From NCBI GenBank assembly GCA_016721085.1, contig JADKJI010000020.1, positions 1-31,842 of the forward strand: a stretch of DNA of 31,842 nucleotides. The letters run 5' to 3'. This document shows, piece after piece, positions 18,862 to 27,422 of the stretch. Under the pieces are notes generated by a model. That model had not been told where the DNA came from. It saw nothing but the letters and a program-made list of their open reading frames with translations, and did not search any database. The stretch's first letter is position 1, and every line of letters begins with the position of its first letter. Origin of the DNA: Chitinophagaceae bacterium (GTDB taxonomy: Bacteria > Bacteroidota > Bacteroidia > Chitinophagales > Chitinophagaceae). A program made the position numbers and the translations under genes.

Positions 18862-19512
18862 TCAGGAACCATTTGCGAGTTGTTTCTGGAAATAACGACA
18901 GGCTTCCTGAATACCACAATCCCTGCATTTGGGATGACGTGCAATACATGTATAACGGCCATGAAGGATGAGCCAATGATGGGCTTTATGAGCCAATTCG
19001 GCAGGGATATATTTTAGCAATTGCTTTTCTGCCGCTAATGGGGTAGTAGCTCCTACAGTCAATCCTATTCTTGCAGAAACCCTGAATACGTGGGTGTCAA
19101 CAGCCATATTGGGTTGCTGGTCTACTACTGATGTGATAACGTTGGCTGTTTTTCTTCCAACACCTGGCAATAGAATTAATTCATCCACGGTGAGTGGAAC
19201 CTCTCCATTGAATTTCTCCATCAGCATTTGAGCCATGCCGATGAGATGTTTTGTTTTATTGTTAGGATAAGATATGCTCCTTATGAGTGGAAATAATTCC
19301 TCGAATGTGGCCTTTGCTAAAGATGCCGCATCGGGGTATTTTTCAAAGATGGAAGGAGTGGTAAGGTTAACGCGTTTATCGGTGCATTGGGCCGAGAGAA
19401 TCACTGCTACTAAAAGCTGGAATGGATTGTCGTATAACAATTCCGTTTCAGCATCAGGTGCATGTTCAAGGAAAAAGTCGATGATGAGGCGGTAGCGATC
19501 CTTTCGAGTCAT
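18862..19512 (-). CDS. nth: Endonuclease III (base-excision DNA glycosylase/AP lyase)
   Basis: Complete at 216 residues, the normal length, with no frameshift. It removes oxidised pyrimidines and nicks the abasic site. Visible features: LLVAVILSAQCTDKRVN near residues 33-49; the helix-hairpin-helix LLPGVGRKTANV with catalytic Lys121; AVDTHVFRVSARIGL with Asp139; and the [4Fe-4S] cluster cysteines Cys189, Cys196, Cys199 and Cys205 spaced C-x6-C-x2-C-x5-C. ATG 19512 is the natural start. Its intactness amid broken neighbours supports random sequencing error over regional decay. Confidence 0.97.
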   Translation of the reverse strand: MTRKDRYRLIIDFFLEHAPDAETELLYDNPFQLLVAVILSAQCTDKRVNLTTPSIFEKYPDAASLAKATFEELFPLIRSISYPNNKTKHLIGMAQMLMEKFNGEVPLTVDELILLPGVGRKTANVITSVVDQQPNMAVDTHVFRVSARIGLTVGATTPLAAEKQLLKYIPAELAHKAHHWLILHGRYTCIARHPKCRDCGIQEACRYFQKQLANGS

Positions 19513-19588
19513 AAGTGTGTAGACAAATGACTGCGAATATAAGAGAAGAAAACCAAGAGGTCTTTAATCTCTAACAGGATATCGTGAA

Positions 19589-19822
19589 TCAGGGTGTGGC
19601 AATAGCGGTTTCCCTGGCATACCGTAATATATTCAGTACGGTTTCAGTGCGGGGAGATTCCACAATCTTGTCGAGGCTTTCTGCGGAAGCTGTAATTACT
19701 TCCATTTTTTCACGAAGTGTCCAATCGTTCTGCAGGGCTGTTTCAATAGCCGCTGTTTTCTCTGCAGAGGTCTCTTTGTACAAATACTGTAAAAGTTCCT
19801 CTGGTGTAAACAGAAGTGTCAT
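19589..19822 (-). CDS. Small conserved hypothetical protein (helical)
   Basis: About 78 residues from ATG 19822 (MTLLFTPEELLQYLYKETSA); an upstream TTG at 19828 adds two residues. It contains EKTAAIETALQNDWTLREKM and ends ETVLNILRYARETAIATP. The N-terminal FTPEELLQYLYKE and the following helices resemble the small anti-sigma-like or zinc-finger-lacking proteins found in Bacteroidota, but I cannot name the family. It is uninterrupted and lies 76 bp upstream of nth on the same strand. Confidence 0.6.
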   Translation of the reverse strand: MTLLFTPEELLQYLYKETSAEKTAAIETALQNDWTLREKMEVITASAESLDKIVESPRTETVLNILRYARETAIATP

Positions 19823-19995
19823 AGGCAAACCATTTATGTCCTATTAATCCGGAATGAGTCAAGTTCGGAGTCCGTCCGAATCTTAAACGACAACCTTGTT
19901 CTTCTTATTGTGGGGATATTGGCGGAAAGAGGTAAATCTTACAGCTTTGAAGATAGGAAATTGCTGTAAATCAATAAATAGTAAATCTACGAGGT

Positions 19996-20289
19996 TTATT
20001 CTGTGACAATAAATAGGTCCTCATTGTCCTTTTTCATGCGATATTTCTCCCTGGCGTATTTTTCAAGTAAGGCAGGGTTCTTTTTCAACTGCTCCAGCTC
20101 CTCTTTTGTAGCTTTTATTTGACCCAGATACTGGTCCCGGCTCATTTCAAGCTCTTTCTGCTCCTGACGGTGATGGAGATTATTTATCAGGTCCCTATCG
20201 TCAAAAAAAGACAATCCACACCAAAAACCCACACCGGTAAGGAGGTATTTGTTCTTGAGCCAGGAAGGTATGTGGCGGAGGAAACTCAT
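19996..20289 (-). CDS. Septum formation initiator protein (DivIC/FtsB family)
   Basis: 97 residues, complete. A short basic N-terminus (MSFLRHIPSWLKNKY) leads into one membrane helix (LLTGVGFWCGLSF), then a coiled coil (HHRQEQKELEMSRDQYLGQI, KATKEELEQLKKN) and the family tail LLEKYAREKYRMKKDNEDLF. FtsB/DivIC proteins bridge early and late divisome components at the inner membrane. It follows enolase on the same strand, an arrangement I recall as common in Bacteroidota, with about 190 nt of spacer containing repeated TTATAAGT words. Confidence 0.88.
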   Translation of the reverse strand: MSFLRHIPSWLKNKYLLTGVGFWCGLSFFDDRDLINNLHHRQEQKELEMSRDQYLGQIKATKEELEQLKKNPALLEKYAREKYRMKKDNEDLFIVTE

Positions 20290-20314
20290 GAGGAGTGTTA
20301 CGTTTTTACGTTAT

Positions 20315-20365
20315 AAGTCTAAGTAGTTGTAAGTCTTAAGTTATAAGTTTTTAAGTAGGGAGAGA
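20315..20365. repeat. Low-complexity TTATAAGT / GTAAGTCTTAAG repeats
   Basis: TTATAAGTCTAAGTAGTTGT, AAGTCTTAAGTTATAAGTT and TTTAAGTAGG repeat the word (T)TATAAGT and AAGTCTTAAG. This simple repetition fills the eno-divIC spacer, where no gene is visible. Confidence 0.5.
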
Positions 20366-20476
20366 AAGATTGAAGGAAACCAATCACATATAATAAATGG
20401 TCTCACCTTCCTTTAATCTTCTCCCCACTCAAACGCCAGCTTTTAGCTTTAGGTCCTTAAGCCTTAGGCAAAAAAC

Positions 20477-21767
20477 TTACTTCCCAAATTTAATTCTTCC
20501 TTTTGGATAAATCGCGTTGTCGCCCAGCATTTCTTCAATACGGAGTAACTGGTTGTATTTAGCCATGCGGTCGGTACGACTAGCACTACCTGTTTTGATT
20601 TGTCCGCAGTTTAATGCAACAGCCAAGTCGGCTATAGTTGTATCTTCTGCTTCACCACTACGATTACTCATGATGGAAGTATATCCATTGGTTTGAGCTA
20701 ACTGAACTGCATCGATTGTTTCAGAAACGGTTCCGATCTGATTAACTTTTAAGGATGCTATTGGCGATACCCTTAGTGATACCTTCCTGTAAACGTTTTA
20801 CATTGGTAACAAACAGGTCATCACCTACCAACTGACATTTACTGCCGATTGCTGTTGTAAGTTTTTTCCAGCCATTCCAGTCATCTTCACCCATACCATC
20901 TTCGATAGAGATGATAGGATATTTCGCTACCCATGATGCCCAATAATCAACCATCTCATCGCTGCTGATTACTTTGTCTGGATTGCTCTTGTAGAATTTG
21001 TAAGTGTTTGTTTTTTCATCGAACATTTCACTGCTCGCTGCATCCATTGCAATAGATATCTGAGTGCCTGGTTTGTAACCGGCTGCTTCGATGGCCTGCA
21101 ATACTATTTCTAATGCTTCTTCATTGCTCTTGATTTCAGGAGCGAATCCACCCTTCATCACCCACGTTAGTGCTATATCCTTTTTTCTTCAGTACAGATT
21201 TAAGATGATGAAATGTCTCAACTCCCCAACGAAGTCCTTCAGCAAATGTATCTGCACCAATAGGTACAATCATGAATTCCTGGAAGTCGATCTTATTATC
21301 GGCATGTACACCACCATTAAGGATATTCATCAATGGAATTGGTAATACGGTTCCGTTTACGCCACCGAGATAACGGAATAAAGGAAGTCCGGTTTCTTGT
21401 GCAGCAGCTTTTGCAGCAGCCATAGATACGGCTAAGGTTGCGTTTGCACCCAGTTTGCTTTTGTTTTCAGTACCATCGATTTTGATGAGCAATTGGTCTA
21501 TCAAAGTCTGCTTTACTACTTCAATACCTATAAGTTGATCTGCAATGATATTGTTTACATTGTCAACGGCTTGCTGAACACCACGGCCTAAGAAACGACT
21601 CTTGTCTCCGTCGCGTAATTCAACAGCTTCGTGTTTTCCGGTAGAAGCTCCGGAGGGTACAGCCGCCCTGCCTATAAATCCATTGTCTGTTGTAACGTCT
21701 ACTTCAACGGTAGGATTGCCACGGCTATCAAGAATCTGCCTGGCATGAATGTCTGCGATGTAACTCA
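20477..21767 (-). CDS. eno: Enolase (phosphopyruvate hydratase), two frameshifts
   Basis: Converts 2-phosphoglycerate to phosphoenolpyruvate in glycolysis. Rejoined length about 430 codons, normal. ATG 21767 (MSYIADIHARQILDSRGNPT) is the canonical start. Other features: AAVPSGASTGKHEAVELRDG, KLGANATLAVSMAAAKAAA, NILNGGVHADNKIDFQEFMI, then (frame change near 21165) GGFAPEIKSNEEAL and ISIEDGMGEDDWNGWKKLT (metal-binding region), then (frame change near 20750) KVNQIGTVSETIDAV and GQIKTGSASRTDRMAKYNQL. The substrate loop reads SNRSGEAEDTTIADLAVALN, with Asn where many enolases have His (SHRSGE). An essential gene broken twice argues for sequence error. A -7 motif lies upstream at 21814-21821. Confidence 0.96.
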
Positions 21768-21813
21768 TAAAAGGTTGTTTTGTATAGAAGGTTTTTGTGT
21801 GCTTTTGAGGAAG

Positions 21814-21821
21814 CAAAGGTA
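21814..21821 (-). promoter_or_regulatory. Likely -7 element of the eno promoter
   Basis: TACCTTTG on the minus strand fits TAnnTTTG and lies about 47 nt before the enolase ATG. The -33 position (about 21841-21844) reads GCTG rather than TTTG, so this is half-site support. Confidence 0.45.
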
Positions 21822-21947
21822 TCGAAACTTTTGTTGCACACAGCAGTGCTGTGTAGTTTGATAGCCAGAATATAACAGCAATGCCTTAACTAAAGTTTGT
21901 TAGTAAGGAACTGCCTCATTCAATTGGAAATCCTGATAGGATTTTTT

Positions 21948-22870
21948 CTAGTTTTTTGCCTGATTGGCTGGTGCAGTTTGGGTGAGTTCCCTGAATATGG
22001 CTTCCAGACTACTGCCACTCTGACTTTGGAGTGATACTATATTAAGGTTATGGTGAAGACTTAATTCCAGTATTTTCCTTCTGAGTCCGTCGGCATCAGC
22101 AGTCACAAATTTCCAGGTGGTTTCATTGATTCTTGCTACCGCATCCATCCCTTCAAATAATGCTGGAGAAACGGTTTCTTTCAATTCCAGTATCAATTGA
22201 TTGGTGGCCTTGTTATGTAAGAGATTATCAAGGGTGCTATCGGCAACCAGGTTTCCTTTATTGATGATGATGACTCTGTTGCAAATGGCTTCCACTTCCT
22301 GTAATATATGGGAGGAGAAGAGCACGGTCTTATTCTTTCCTAACTGACGTATCACTTCCCTTATCTCAATAATCTGGTTTGGGTCTAATCCGGTAGTAGG
22401 TTCATCAAGTATCAAAACTTCAGGGTCATGTATCAATGCGGCCGCTAACCCAACCCGCTGTTTATATCCTTTTGAAAGTTGCCCAATTTTCTTATTTGAT
22501 TCAGGGTCAATCCAACTTGTTCAATAGCTTTTTGTACTGCTGCTTTGCGGTCTTTCATTCCGTGAACATCTGCAATAAAGTCCAGATATTCCCGTACATA
22601 CATATCATAGTAGAGCGAATTCGATTCTGGCAGATATCCGATCTTTTTCTTAGTGGTAAGTGGGTCGAGGCTTACATCAGTATCGCATACCCGAACAGTA
22701 CCACCGTCTGGTGTAAGATATCCGGTAATGATTTTCATTGTGGTTGATTTGCCGGCACCATTGGGTCCGAGAAAACCAACAATCTCTCCTTTATTAACCT
22801 GGAAGGAGATATCATTCACGGCTTTTTGGGTGCCATAGATCTTGCTGAGGGAAGTAACTGCTATAGACAT
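21948..22870 (-). CDS. gldA: GldA-type gliding motility ABC transporter ATP-binding protein (one frameshift)
   Basis: ATPase subunit of an exporter-like ABC transporter needed for gliding in flavobacteria. About 308 codons. Walker A FLGPNGAGKSTTMKIITGYL; Q-loop region KKKIGYLPESNSLYYDMYVR; the signature region is split by a frame change near 22490 (the shifted frame reads KKIGQLSKGYKQRVGLA); Walker B VLILDEPTTGLDPNQIIEIR; H-loop VLFSSHILQEVEAICNRVII. The start MSIAVTSLSKIYGTQKAVND and the closing SGSSLEAIFRELTQ match GldA-like proteins. The permease partners GldF and GldG are not in the window, so a generic ABC-2 ATPase remains possible. Confidence 0.78.
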
Positions 22871-22938
22871 GGTGCAAACCTACGAATTTAATAAGTTGGT
22901 TAATCAGTCTTTTGGTATGAAGCTTATCTTGTAATGAG

Positions 22939-22976
22939 AAAAGGCTATCAGTTTCTAATACCTGATAGCCTTTTTT
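22939..22976 (-). terminator. Intrinsic terminator after the carbonic anhydrase gene
   Basis: AAAAGGCTATCAG (22939-22951), a 10-nt loop, then CTGATAGCCTTTTTT (22962-22976). The stem is a perfect 13 bp with A/T flanks and begins 6 nt past the carbonic anhydrase stop. It separates that gene from gldA. Confidence 0.88.
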
Positions 22977-22981
22977 GAAAA

Positions 22982-23617
22982 TTATAGATTGTCGTATTCA
23001 TATAACGGGTCTATATGAGTACCTGCTTCCATTTCAAAAACAGGGTTTATTATACCATCTTTTAACCCATATACCCATCCATGCAAATGAGGACGGTTTT
23101 CTTCTTTCCAGGCTCTTTGAATGATAGAGGTTTTGGCCAGATTGAATACCTGTTCTTTTACGTTCAGCTCGGTTAATCGGTCAGCCTTTTGAGAATCATC
23201 TTCAATAGCATCTAATTCATCTCGATGAATGCGATAAACGTCTTTGATATTCCTTAGCCACATATTCAATACAGGCTTGAAATCGTTTTTTGTTATTGAG
23301 GCTTTTATACCACCACAGCCATAGTGGCCGCAAACTATTACGTGCTTTACTTTGAGGTGATTCACCGCAAAATCCAGAACACTAAGTAAGTTTACATCCG
23401 TATTGATAACAAGGTTTGCTACGTTCCTGTGCACAAATATCTCTCCTGGTTGAGTTCCTGTTATTTCATTTGCAGGTACACGGCTATCACTGCAGCCAAT
23501 CCACAGAAACTCGGGGTTTTGTATATGAGCAAGCCGGTTGAAAAAATCCTTATCATCTTCCAGCTTCTCAGCGGCCCACGCCTTGTTTTCTAATAATAAT
23601 CTTTCGTATGTAAACAT
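22982..23617 (-). CDS. Beta-class carbonic anhydrase
   Basis: Interconverts CO2 and bicarbonate. Complete at 211 residues with no frameshift. Zinc-site residues are plain: IGCSDSRVPANEITG (Cys42, Asp44, Arg46) and IVCGHYGCGGIKASI (His98, Cys101). ENRPHLHGWVYGLKDGIIN is typical of the C-terminal region of this class. It starts 20 bp after the stop of the SulP transporter on the same strand and is followed by a strong terminator, so the two form a likely bicistron in which the enzyme balances bicarbonate taken up by the transporter. Confidence 0.96.
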   Translation of the reverse strand: MFTYERLLLENKAWAAEKLEDDKDFFNRLAHIQNPEFLWIGCSDSRVPANEITGTQPGEIFVHRNVANLVINTDVNLLSVLDFAVNHLKVKHVIVCGHYGCGGIKASITKNDFKPVLNMWLRNIKDVYRIHRDELDAIEDDSQKADRLTELNVKEQVFNLAKTSIIQRAWKEENRPHLHGWVYGLKDGIINPVFEMEAGTHIDPLYEYDNL

Positions 23618-23637
23618 GATTAATGTTTTAATATGAT

Positions 23638-25257
23638 TTAAGAAGCTACGATTTCTTTTTCAAAGTTGCGGATTGCAGTTGGTTGTTTGTACTCAGGGTC
23701 TAGGAATTTTTTTGAAAATCCCTGGTCAGAGTGAGCCCGGGTCTTTAATTCAATCCGGATATTTTTTAAATGTGCATGCAACATATAATCTTCAATTGTT
23801 TCAACTACATCTGCATCAATGTAATCAGCACGTGATGTGTCAATCAAAACGTAAGAGTCTTCATGAACTTTTTCAAGCTTTGATTTGATGATGGCTTTGT
23901 TCATGAAAGATACATCCTTGCGGAGACGGAACAGGAAACTATTTTTATCGTGTACTATAAACACTGCAGTTTTAAAGTTACTTCTAAGTATGAAAAGTAA
24001 ACCAATAATGATTCCTATTATTACTCCTTTCAATAGGTCTGATACCAATATCGCCACTATAGTTATTACAAAAGGCAGGAACTGATACATGCCCTTCTTA
24101 TAAAAATACTGGAATAAGGAAGGCTTTGCTAACTTATATCCTGTGAAAAATAAGTATAGCCGCCAATGCCGACTTTGGAATCAAATTCAGTAGGGAAGGT
24201 ATGAAGGCTACGCTTAACAATAATAAAGCGCCATGAAATATGGTCGACATCTTGGTTTTAGCACCAGCATTCACATTCGCTGATGATCGAACAATTACAC
24301 TGGTTACAGGAAGTCCACCAATAAGCCCTGATACTATATTACCTAAGCCCTGAGCTTTCAACTCTCTATTAGTGGGTGTAACACGCTGATAAGGGTCCAA
24401 ATCATCTACCGCTTCAACACTTAAAAGACTCTCTAGGCTGGCAACCAGTGCCATGATAACAGCAGTTGTTAATACCGCTGTGTTTGTCAGATATTTCCAG
24501 TCGGGCAAAGTGAAAAAGGAGAAGAATTCATTTGCAGAAGATGCTACCGGAATATTTACCAAATGGCTTTCCTGTAAGGCGGATGCAGGATTGAATTTAA
24601 GCAAGAACGCATGAACACCGATTCCCAGAAACACAATCAATAAAGGTGCAGGTACTAATTTTATCCATCCTTTCTTGTTGCTTGTGAATTTCTCCCAGGC
24701 AAAATTCAATATCAAACATGCCGCACCAATAGCAAATGGTACGATAGAGATATTTCCAAAGGCTTTTATAAAATTGATAAAGATGGAACTTTTGCCTTGT
24801 TGCTGAACAGATTCATCCATCTCAAACTGTGAGTCGTCTCCCAATAAATGTGGAGTCTGATTTAAAATGAGGATAAGGCCGATAGCCGCTAACATACCCT
24901 TAATTACACTATTAGGTACATAATCTCCAATGATACCGGCTTTTGCAAATCCCAATGCCATTTGTAATACGCCACAAATAACTACTGCTACCAGGAACGC
25001 CTCAAATGACGGAAGTGTTATTACCGCTGCAGCTACTAATGAGGTGAGGCCTGCTGCAGGACCAGAAACGCTTAGATGTGATTTACTGGCGAGTCCAACT
25101 ATTATTCCACCTACTACACCTGCTATCAAACCACTGAAAAGAGGAGCTTTTGAGGCCAATGCCACTCCAAGGCAAAGGGAAGGGCTACCAGAAATACAAC
25201 TATGGATGCAGGGATATCATTACCTATTGACGATAAGTATTGCTTTGTCTTTTTCAT
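23638..25257 (-). CDS. SulP family anion transporter with C-terminal STAS-like domain (two frameshifts)
   Basis: About 540 codons. ATG 25257 reads MKKTKQYLSSIGNDIPASIV, and a frame change near 25175 leads into GVALASKAPLFSGLIAGVVG. SulP marks: ASKSHLSVSGPAAGLTSLVA in helix 3; many hydrophobic helices; ALVASLESLLSVEAVDDLDP; NRELKAQGLGNIVSGLIGGL; VTSVIVRSSANVNAGAKTKM. A second frame change near 24135 joins GYKLAKPSLFQYFYKKGMYQ to the last helices, then a cytoplasmic STAS-like region with SYVLIDTSRADYIDADVVET. The family moves sulfate, bicarbonate or related anions. The adjacent carbonic anhydrase makes bicarbonate the best guess (inference). Confidence 0.92.
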
Positions 25258-25290
25258 AAATAAAATGGTCCCGGTTGAATAAACCAGGAT

Positions 25291-25360
25291 AATAAATTTT
25301 TACACCCGTAAAGGTGTAAGTCTGTGTGATTAAAGAATGTGTGCTATGTAAAAATTTATT
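25291..25360. repeat. Nested inverted repeats between the small membrane gene and the SulP gene
   Basis: AATAAATTTTTA (25291-25302) is the exact reverse complement of TAAAAATTTATT (25349-25360). Inside lies a second hairpin, TTACACC (25300-25306), loop CGTAAA, GGTGTAA (25313-25319). The outer right arm overlaps the stop of the upstream gene. It could be a terminator or leader control element. Confidence 0.6.
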
Positions 25361-25736
25361 AGCACTCTGGGGGCGGTGAGAAGATTTTGAAATGCACTAA
25401 AGGTAGTGTATCGCTATAAGTAGGATGTTCACGATTAAGAATAGTGAATAGGAATGACGAAAGATCTTCCGATTCATGTACATATTCTTCAGAAAAGGAA
25501 GATGCAGAATTTGGAGCTTTCTCATCAGGCCCATTAGGAGAAGTAGTATCTGACGTATCATTATTATCTAAAGGAGAGTCGGTTCTACTATCGTAATAGC
25601 TGAAAGAATTGTTATCAGTTGTATAGATGAAGTAATTTATAGTAGTGAGTAATAACAACAAACTCATCAATACAGGCGTAATGATGTTCTTAGCAGTTTT
25701 GCTATAGCAGTTGGAAATGGGGCTTCGTCGGCTCAT
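25359..25736 (-). CDS. Small single-pass membrane protein of unknown function
   Basis: About 125 residues from ATG 25736 (MSRRSPISNCYSKTAKNIIT); a TTG upstream would add four. One membrane helix (VLMSLLLLLTTINYFIY) is followed by an acidic, Ser/Asp/Asn-rich stretch (DSPLDNNDTSDTTSPNGPDE) and a more conserved-looking tail (FLFTILNREHPTYSDTLPLV, HFKIFSPPPEC). No family recognised. Uninterrupted. It is the first gene upstream of SulP and carbonic anhydrase on the same strand, separated from them by the nested inverted repeat. Confidence 0.6.
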   Translation of the reverse strand: MSRRSPISNCYSKTAKNIITPVLMSLLLLLTTINYFIYTTDNNSFSYYDSRTDSPLDNNDTSDTTSPNGPDEKAPNSASSFSEEYVHESEDLSSFLFTILNREHPTYSDTLPLVHFKIFSPPPEC

Positions 25737-25828
25737 TGAGTAACGCAAATGTAATGTATGAGAACCTCAGTTACAATACTGAAATGTAAAAATAACATCA
25801 TATTATCCTTTGCGTATTTCGGCGGATT

Positions 25829-27338
25829 TTAGTGTCTGAAATGTCTTAACCCAGTCATTACCATAGCCAATTGCTTCTCTACACAATAGGCAATGGAGTC
25901 CTTATCCCTTACCGATCCGCCAGGTTGAATAAAAGCAGTGATTCCCGCTTCATGACCTAATTGTACACAATCATTGAAAGGAAAGAAAGCATCGCTGGCC
26001 ATAACCGCCCCTTTAAGATCGAATTGGAATTGATGAGCTTTTTCAACTGCATGACGCAAGGCATCTATACGACTTGTTTGTCCACATCCCTTTCAATCAA
26101 CTGGCAGTCTTTTACCAACGCTATAGCATTTGATTTCAGATGCTTACAAACAAGATTGGCAAATACCAGGTCTTTTTTCTCTGTTTCTGAAGAACTACGG
26201 CCACCTACTTCTTCCCATTTGTCAAAATTGCCTTTATCTGTATCCTGAATTAAAACACCATTGAGAAGGGATTTGTATTGCTGTGTTACTGGCAGTTTGC
26301 CCTTGCTTTGTAATAAGATGCGATTCTTCTTTGTTTTCAGAATTTCCAAAGCTGCTTCCTCATAAGCAGGCGCCAGTAATACTTCGAAGAAAATTTCATT
26401 GATAGCCTCAGCGGTAGCTTTTGTTACAGTGGCATTAGTTCCAATACTCCTCCAAAGGCACTTTCAGGATCACCTGCAAGAGCTGCCGCCCAACTGGCTT
26501 CTATTGTATTTCGGGATGCTATACCACATACATTAGTATGCTTGATAATAGCAAAAGTTGTATCTGTGAACTCCCCGATCAATTGTACCGCCGCATCAAT
26601 ATCAACAAGATTATTATAAGAGATCTCTTTCCCGTTTAATTGAGTGAAAAGGTTCTCAAGAGGACCAAAGAATTTGCCAGATTGGTGAGGATTTTCGCCA
26701 TATCTCATTGTTTTAGGACCAGGTATGGATTCGAAGAAATAAGCAGCACCACCGGATTAAAATAATGAGCAATTGCAACATCATAATGAGCCACTGTTTC
26801 AAAAGCTTTAGCTGCATATTGCTTACGTTGTTCTATGGTAGTAACACCCTTTTGTTCACGCAGTAATTGTTCGAGACCTACATATTCGCTTTTGGCAGCC
26901 AATACTACTACATCCCTGAAATTTTTTGCAGCACCTCTTATCATTGATGGACCTCCGATATCGATTTTTTCAATGATGGCTTTTTCTTCCGAAGTAGTAG
27001 CTACTGTTTCTTCAAAAGGGTATAGATCTACAATTACCAGATCCAGTTCAGGGATATTGTATTGTTTCATTTCTTCCAAATCAGTGGCATTGTCCCTTCT
27101 TCCTAAAATACCTCCAAAAACAGAAGGGTGAAGGGTTTTTACTCGACCTCCTAATATAGATGGATAGGTAGTAAGGTTTTTCTACTGGAACAACCGGAAC
27201 TCCCAGTTTTTCAATGAATTGCTGAGTTCCTCCGGTTGAATATAATGTAACTCCCAGTTCATGTAACAACCGCACCAGGGGTTCGAGGCCATCTTTATAA
27301 AAAACTGAAATAAGCGCCGATTGAGTTTTCTTATCCAT
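25829..27338 (-). CDS. purH: Bifunctional AICAR formyltransferase/IMP cyclohydrolase PurH (four frameshifts)
   Basis: Last two steps of de novo purine synthesis. Rejoined length about 503 codons. MGS-like IMP cyclohydrolase domain: MDKKTQSALISVFYKDGLEP and LGVTLYSTGGTQQFIEKLGV; (frame change near 27175) GGRVKTLHPSVFGGILGRRD; DLVIVDLYPFEETVA; KIDIGGPSMIRGAAKNFRDV. After a frame change near 26730 comes MRYGENPHQSGKFFGP, then the formyltransferase domain with AIIKHTNVCGIASRNTIEAS (catalytic Lys-His) and DPESAFGGV (frame change near 26440). After a frame change near 26075 come GAVMASDAFFPFNDCVQLGH, FIQPGGSVRDKDSIAYC and the terminal TGLRHFRH. A near-perfect Bacteroidota promoter lies 54 nt upstream. 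Confidence 0.96.
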
Positions 27339-27391
27339 ATAGTATTGTATGAACCGGTGTTTATCCGGATGGGGTTCAAAAATGAAGGCGC

Positions 27392-27422
27392 AAAGGTAAG
27401 TTATGGTAGGTTTATTACAAAG
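27392..27422 (-). promoter_or_regulatory. Bacteroidota housekeeping promoter of purH
   Basis: On the minus strand TTTG (27422-27419), 19 nt, TACCTTTG (27399-27392) exactly fits the Bacteroidota -33 TTTG / -7 TAnnTTTG consensus with its usual spacing. The purH ATG is 54 nt downstream. The promoter overlaps the stop codon of comEC (27416-27418), so purH is likely transcribed independently of it. Confidence 0.85.

Noticed and set aside
22868..22882. TAGGTTTG as a leaderless gldA promoter
   Set aside because: It fits the -7 consensus but ends only 4 nt before the ATG and has no -33 partner, so the support is too weak.
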